From positions 1-8,411 of the forward strand of contig CALKAN010000277.1 in the NCBI GenBank assembly GCA_937983035.1: 8,411 nt of DNA, given 5' to 3'. The notes under the pieces were generated by a model. The model made no database searches. It was not told where the DNA came from and worked only from the letters and a program-made list of their open reading frames with translations. Made by a program: the position numbers and the translations under genes. Shown here piece after piece: positions 5,458 through 8,411 of the stretch (within the stretch, counting starts at the first letter, position 1; every line of letters begins with the position of its first letter). This stretch comes from an uncultured Paenibacillaceae bacterium. Lineage in GTDB: Bacteria; Bacillota; Bacilli; Paenibacillales; CALAME01.

Positions 5458-5793
5458 TTACTTCTGTTTGGCCAGCCAGACAGAGATCTGTTGGATCTTG
5501 TCATCTTCTAAATTTTGCGCAGGCATCATGCCTTTTCCATTTTTAATGACGCCAGCAATTTCTTCAGCAGACAAGCGGCTTCCTACTTGCAGCAAGTTGG
5601 AACGTTCGCCCATATTGCCGCTGAAATCGGCAGCATGGCAAGAAATGCAGCCGCTCCCTTTGAACAGATCGAAAGCGAGCTGGTCTTCTTCTGTTTCCAC
5701 GACTGGTTCTGCGGCTTGTTTTCCATTTCCTCCGCATGCAGACACAAGCAGAATGATGGCAAAGATCGACACAAAAAGTGACAATTTTCTCAT
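5458..5793 (-). CDS. cccB: lipoprotein cytochrome c (c551, CccB type)
   Basis: This is a small class I c-type cytochrome held on the outer face of the membrane by a lipid anchor, where it passes electrons within the respiratory chain. The 111-residue precursor has a lipoprotein signal: MRKL, a hydrophobic run, then LVSAC with Cys20 as the lipidated residue. A Gly/Glu-rich linker follows, then the haem site CISCH (Cys49, Cys52, His53) and the distal methionine region GKGMMPAQ (Met89 or Met90). Length and layout match Bacillus CccB. The ATG at 5793 is preceded by AAGGAG (5808-5803) with 9 nt spacing; an upstream in-frame ATG at 5823 precedes that site and overlaps the -10 box, so it is unlikely. 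Synthesis requires the Ccs/Res haem-attachment system, whose genes are not here. Confidence 0.92.
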   Translation of the reverse strand: MRKLSLFVSIFAIILLVSACGGNGKQAAEPVVETEEDQLAFDLFKGSGCISCHAADFSGNMGERSNLLQVGSRLSAEEIAGVIKNGKGMMPAQNLEDDKIQQISVWLAKQK

Positions 5794-5818
5794 GTTTTTC
5801 CACTCCTTCTTCATCCAT

Positions 5819-5848
5819 AGCATATCGTTTATTTTTGTTGCTTGTCAA
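5819..5848 (-). promoter_or_regulatory. sigma-A promoter of cccB
   Basis: On the minus strand a perfect -35 TTGACA (5848-5843) and a moderate -10 TATGCT (5824-5819) are 18 nt apart. Transcription would start near 5812, leaving a leader of about 20 nt that contains little more than the ribosome site. Confidence 0.7.
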
Positions 5849-5862
5849 TTGAAATCGGGCTG

Positions 5863-5889
5863 TTTTCAGCATGTGTTGAAAATTTTTCA
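5863..5889. repeat. TTTTCA / TGAAAA / TTTTCA cluster upstream of cccB promoter
   Basis: TTTTCA (5863-5868), TGAAAA (5877-5882) and TTTTCA (5884-5889) occur together. The two direct copies start 21 bp apart, two helical turns, and the middle copy makes inverted repeats with both (TGAAAATTTTTCA is one arm pair with a 1-bp centre). The cluster starts 15 bp upstream of the cccB -35, a usual place for a response-regulator site. AT-rich short repeats are common, so its role is open. Confidence 0.4.
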
Positions 5890-6018
5890 TAATTTGCCTT
5901 GATCGGAATGTTTTTCCTTTGATCAAAATGCTGCCTGACATGCTCTCCTCTCGTTTTTTTTTTGCGGCAGCATGGCGGATAGAAAAAATTGCTATGCCTT
6001 CGTCAAGCGCATGTGTTC
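5890..6018. other. non-coding stretch between cccB and glpD promoters
   Basis: I see no gene here. It contains a 10-bp palindrome TTTGATCAAA (5918-5927), an 8-bp inverted repeat ATGCTGCC (5928-5935) / GGCAGCAT (5966-5973) with a 30-nt interior, and a run of ten T (5954-5963) inside that interior. The T run is inside the loop rather than after the stem, so this is not a standard terminator. Confidence 0.5.
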
Positions 6019-6047
6019 TTGATTCCGCCAGTTTGATGTCGTATAAT
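6019..6047 (+). promoter_or_regulatory. sigma-A promoter of glpD-glpK
   Basis: TTGATT (6019-6024) and a perfect -10 TATAAT (6042-6047) with the ideal 17-nt spacer. Transcription would start near 6054, giving a leader of about 155 nt before glpD, far longer than a ribosome site needs and holding a terminator. Confidence 0.78.
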
Positions 6048-6106
6048 GAAACTAAATTAAATAGCTGCTTTGATACGTACGGTTACAGGGCAGAGACGAT
6101 GAAGAG

Positions 6107-6162
6107 AACCCTTTTGCCGACGCACGCGGAATAGCTGTGTGTTTTGGCGAACGGGTTTTTTT
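6107..6162 (+). terminator. glpD leader terminator (probable GlpP antitermination site)
   Basis: AACCC (6107-6111) pairs with GGGTT (6153-6157); after one mismatch TTTGCC pairs with GGCGAA (including a G-U); after an internal loop CGCAC (6121-6125) pairs with GTGTG (6137-6141, one G-U) around an 11-nt loop. Seven T (6156-6162) follow, then more T after a G. It lies between the promoter and glpD, so most transcripts should stop here unless prevented. In Bacillus subtilis the glpD leader has such a terminator, relieved by GlpP with glycerol-3-phosphate. The same control is inferred here; glpP is not in the window. Confidence 0.82.
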
Positions 6163-6164
6163 GT

Positions 6165-6182
6165 TTTATTGTTCACAATAAA
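6165..6182. promoter_or_regulatory. 18-bp palindrome TTTATTGTTCACAATAAA before glpD
   Basis: The arms TTTATTGT and ACAATAAA are perfect 8-bp inverted repeats around TC. It stands just after the leader terminator and 13 nt before the glpD ribosome site. As DNA it resembles an operator for a dimeric regulator; as RNA it gives a 7-bp AT-rich stem with a TTCA loop that could affect ribosome access. I cannot match it to a known site with confidence. Confidence 0.55.
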
Positions 6183-6209
6183 CTAGAGAATATACGGGAG
6201 GAATTATCA

Positions 6210-7874
6210 ATGGAAGGACAATTTTCTGCGCGGGATCGCGAACGAATATTATCAGAGATGGCGGAATCCCAGCTGGATGTTCTCATTATCGGCGGCGGGA
6301 TTACCGGAGCGGGCATCGCTTGGGACGCGGCTTCCAGAGGATTGAAAACCGGACTGCTGGAAATGAATGATTTTGCATCAGGCACGAGCAGCCGGTCTAC
6401 GAAACTCATTCACGGCGGACTGCGTTATCTAAAGCAAGGGGAAGTGAAATTAGTGATGGAAGTGGGACGCGAGCGTGCGCTGCTGCACAGCAAGGCGCCC
6501 CATATCGTCATTCCGGCTCCGATGATGCTGCCGATATACAAAGGCGGAACTTACGGCATGTTTACTTCCTCCATCGGCATTTACATTTACGATATGCTGG
6601 CAGGAGTGAAGAGAAGCGAGCGCCGCAAAATGTTCAATAAAGACGAGACGCTGAGATTGGAGCCGCTGTTTAAGGAAGAAGGCTTGAAAGGAGCCGCTTA
6701 CTATTACGAATATCGCACGGATGATGCGCGCTTGACCGTTGAAATTATGAAGACTGCCGCTGCTCGCGGAGCCAAGATTGTGAATTATGCGAAAGCCGAG
6801 GAGTTTATTTACAATGAAAAAGGCAAAGTCGTTGGGGTGAAGGCAAAGGATCGGGTGACCGGAAACATAGTGGAGATTTACGCCAAAAAAATCGTTAACG
6901 CCGCGGGTCCTTGGGTTGATCAAGTGCGGAACAAGGACGGTTCATTGCAAGGCAAGCGGCTTCTGCTGACGAAAGGCGTGCACCTCGTATTTGACTATGC
7001 GAAGCTGCCTGTGAAACAGGCGGCGTATTTCGACGTGCCGGACGGCAGGATGGTGTTCGTCATTCCTCGCGGAAACAAAACGTATGTCGGAACGACAGAC
7101 ACGGTATACAAAGGAGACATCGGCAAACCGCGCATTACCGTCCAAGACCGGGATTATTTGCTGGCAGCCGTGAATAACATTTATGACGGCATACAGTTAA
7201 AGCCGGAAGACATCGAGTCAGGCTGGTCTGGGTTAAGACCGCTCATCTACGAAGAGGGGAAAGGCCCGTCTGAAATTTCACGCAAAGATGAAATTTTTAT
7301 TTCTGATTCCGGGTTAATTACGATTGCCGGCGGCAAGTTAACCGGATTTCGCGTGATGGCGTTAAAAGTGGTTGATTTAGTGACAGAACAGCTTAAGGAA
7401 GAACAAGGATTAGTGTTCGATCCATGCACGACAGATCAACAGCCGATCAGCGGCGGCGATTTGGAACATCACAGCGATGTTCAATCTTATCGAGAGGAAA
7501 TCGCCAAAATGGCATTGAAAGCAGGAATCAGCCGCGAAGATGCCGAATATTTATTTGATTTGTACGGTTCAAATACGCTGCACATCATTCGCAATTACAA
7601 CGAGTCTGAGGAAGAAGACTCGGAGCTGCGCCTGCTTTATGCTGAATTGCGCTATGCGATCGATTATGAAATGGCGGCAAGGGCTGTTGACTTTTTAGAA
7701 CGGCGCACGGCGCTGATTAATTTTGACATTCGAAGAGCGATGGCGAGAAGCAAGCCTGTGCTTGAATTTATGAAGCAGCAATTCGGGTGGACAGATCAGC
7801 AATATAGAGAGAATGAAGCTGAATTGGAGGAGGCTGTTCGAGCAGCTACAGAATATATCGAAAGAGAGGAATGA
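6210..7874 (+). CDS. glpD: aerobic glycerol-3-phosphate dehydrogenase (FAD)
   Basis: GlpD oxidises sn-glycerol-3-phosphate to dihydroxyacetone phosphate at the inner face of the membrane and gives the electrons to quinone (EC 1.1.5.3). The 554-residue length matches the Bacillus enzyme (about 555). The N-terminal dinucleotide fold reads LDVLIIGGGITGAGIAWDAA (Gly28, Gly30, Gly33), followed by the signature FASGTSSRSTKLIHGGLRYL (55-74). Later conserved segments are NAAGPWVD, RMVFVIPRGNKTYVGTTDT, SGWSGLRPLI and ITIAGGKLTGFRVMA (C-terminal FAD contacts), then a helical C-terminal domain. The ATG at 6210 has GGGAGGA (6196-6202) 7 nt before it; an open frame upstream from 6144 lies in the leader and is not coding. 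glpK starts 4 nt after the stop codon. Expression is probably controlled by leader termination. Confidence 0.97.
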   Translation: MEGQFSARDRERILSEMAESQLDVLIIGGGITGAGIAWDAASRGLKTGLLEMNDFASGTSSRSTKLIHGGLRYLKQGEVKLVMEVGRERALLHSKAPHIVIPAPMMLPIYKGGTYGMFTSSIGIYIYDMLAGVKRSERRKMFNKDETLRLEPLFKEEGLKGAAYYYEYRTDDARLTVEIMKTAAARGAKIVNYAKAEEFIYNEKGKVVGVKAKDRVTGNIVEIYAKKIVNAAGPWVDQVRNKDGSLQGKRLLLTKGVHLVFDYAKLPVKQAAYFDVPDGRMVFVIPRGNKTYVGTTDTVYKGDIGKPRITVQDRDYLLAAVNNIYDGIQLKPEDIESGWSGLRPLIYEEGKGPSEISRKDEIFISDSGLITIAGGKLTGFRVMALKVVDLVTEQLKEEQGLVFDPCTTDQQPISGGDLEHHSDVQSYREEIAKMALKAGISREDAEYLFDLYGSNTLHIIRNYNESEEEDSELRLLYAELRYAIDYEMAARAVDFLERRTALINFDIRRAMARSKPVLEFMKQQFGWTDQQYRENEAELEEAVRAATEYIEREE

Positions 7875-7878
7875 TCAG

Positions 7879-8411
7879 ATGGGGGAAACGTATATTTTAG
7901 CTTTGGATCAAGGAACGACCAGCTGCCGCACGATTGCTTTTGACCAAAATGGACAGATTGCGGCTTCGGCGCAGCAAGAGTTTACGCAATATTTCCCTAA
8001 GTCGGGATGGGTGGAGCACGATGCTGAAGAAATTTGGCAAGTGCAGCTGAAAGTGACGAAGCAAGTGGTCGATCAAATAGGGCTGGATCGGGTTGCAGCG
8101 ATCGGCATTACGAACCAACGCGAAACGACCGTGCTGTGGGATCGAAAATCCGGCAAACCGCTTGGCCGCGCCGTCGTATGGCAAGACCGCAGAACGAGCG
8201 AGATTTGCGATCAGATCAGAGCAGACGGCTGGGAAGAGAAAATTCGCGCGAAGACGGGTCTGGTAGTAGACCCGTACTTCTCCGGCACGAAAATTAAATG
8301 GCTCTTGGAGAACAATGAGGAAATTCGCCGCAAAGCCGAAGCAGGAGACGTCCTGTTCGGGACGATTGACAGCTGGCTGATCTGGAATTTAACCGGCGGC
8401 GCCGCTCACGT
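7879..8411 (+). CDS. glpK: glycerol kinase, 5' part (cut by window end)
   Basis: GlpK phosphorylates glycerol with ATP to sn-glycerol-3-phosphate (EC 2.7.1.30), the substrate of GlpD. The first 177 codons of about 500 are present; the frame is open to the last base. Family marks are the N-terminal phosphate-binding segment ILALDQGTTSCRTIAFD, then SGWVEHDAEEIW, ITNQRETTVLWDRKSGKPL, AVVWQDRRT, VDPYFSGTKIKWLL and FGTIDSWLIWNLTGG, all in the order expected for FGGY kinases of the glycerol type. The ATG at 7879 follows AGAGGA (7865-7870) by 8 nt, and this ribosome site lies inside the last codons of glpD, so the two genes are translated from one transcript. Order here is glpD then glpK; in Bacillus subtilis it is glpF-glpK then a separate glpD. 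Confidence 0.96.
   Translation, partial: MGETYILALDQGTTSCRTIAFDQNGQIAASAQQEFTQYFPKSGWVEHDAEEIWQVQLKVTKQVVDQIGLDRVAAIGITNQRETTVLWDRKSGKPLGRAVVWQDRRTSEICDQIRADGWEEKIRAKTGLVVDPYFSGTKIKWLLENNEEIRRKAEAGDVLFGTIDSWLIWNLTGGAAH

Noticed and set aside
5463..5484. Inverted repeat TCTGTTTGG-CCAG-CCAGACAGA just after acpS
   Set aside because: It could be a plus-strand hairpin (with one G-U) but no T run follows and it lies in the cccB coding sequence, so an acpS terminator is not supported.
6069..6087. Possible CcpA (cre) site, right half CGGTTACA in the glpD leader
   Set aside because: The right half fits the cre consensus but the left half does not, so it is only a half site.
6450..6923. 157-codon minus-strand open frame within glpD
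   Set aside because: It is antisense to a clearly conserved gene and shows no family motifs of its own.

Overview
The window looks like ordinary chromosome from a low-to-mid GC Gram-positive bacterium of the Bacillales, most likely a spore former related to Paenibacillaceae. The grounds are a bacilliredoxin (CGC motif), a YwmB-family exported protein, a lipoprotein cytochrome c of the CccB type, an AcpS of Bacillus type, strong AGGAGG-like ribosome sites and sigma-A style promoters. The genus is an inference. I see no CRISPR array, insertion sequence, phage module, tRNA or rRNA. I did not find a convincing undescribed system; the interest lies in regulatory DNA and a few small genes.

Layout. 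Bases 1-38 are not biological: 5-38 are the Illumina TruSeq read-2 (P7-side) adapter and 1-4 probably the end of its index. The assembly therefore starts in adapter and cuts off a Zn/Cd P-type ATPase (cadA/zntA type, minus strand, 40-1518). Its promoter overlaps an ArsR/SmtB-like palindrome (1551-1570). Between it and the next gene lie a doubtful 42-codon minus-strand ORF containing an 18-bp tandem repeat and the terminator (1818-1841) of a ywmB homologue (1894-2658, minus). Two short unrecognised plus-strand genes follow (91 and 49 aa), then a bacilliredoxin gene (3595-4032) with its own promoter and terminator.

From 4152 a promoter with a 12-bp palindrome in its spacer drives nadE (NAD synthetase) and, 17 nt further on, acpS (holo-ACP synthase). 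acpS converges on cccB (5458-5793, minus) with only 9 nt between the stop codons. A strong GC-rich hairpin inside acpS is placed where a cccB terminator would be expected.

The 416-nt gap 5794-6209 holds the cccB promoter, several short repeats, and the promoter and long leader of glpD. The leader has an intrinsic terminator hairpin, as in GlpP-controlled glp genes, followed by an 18-bp palindrome just before the glpD ribosome site. glpD (6210-7874) and glpK (7879 to the window end, incomplete) form a glycerol catabolic operon: GlpK makes glycerol-3-phosphate and GlpD oxidises it at the membrane, feeding electrons to the quinone pool.
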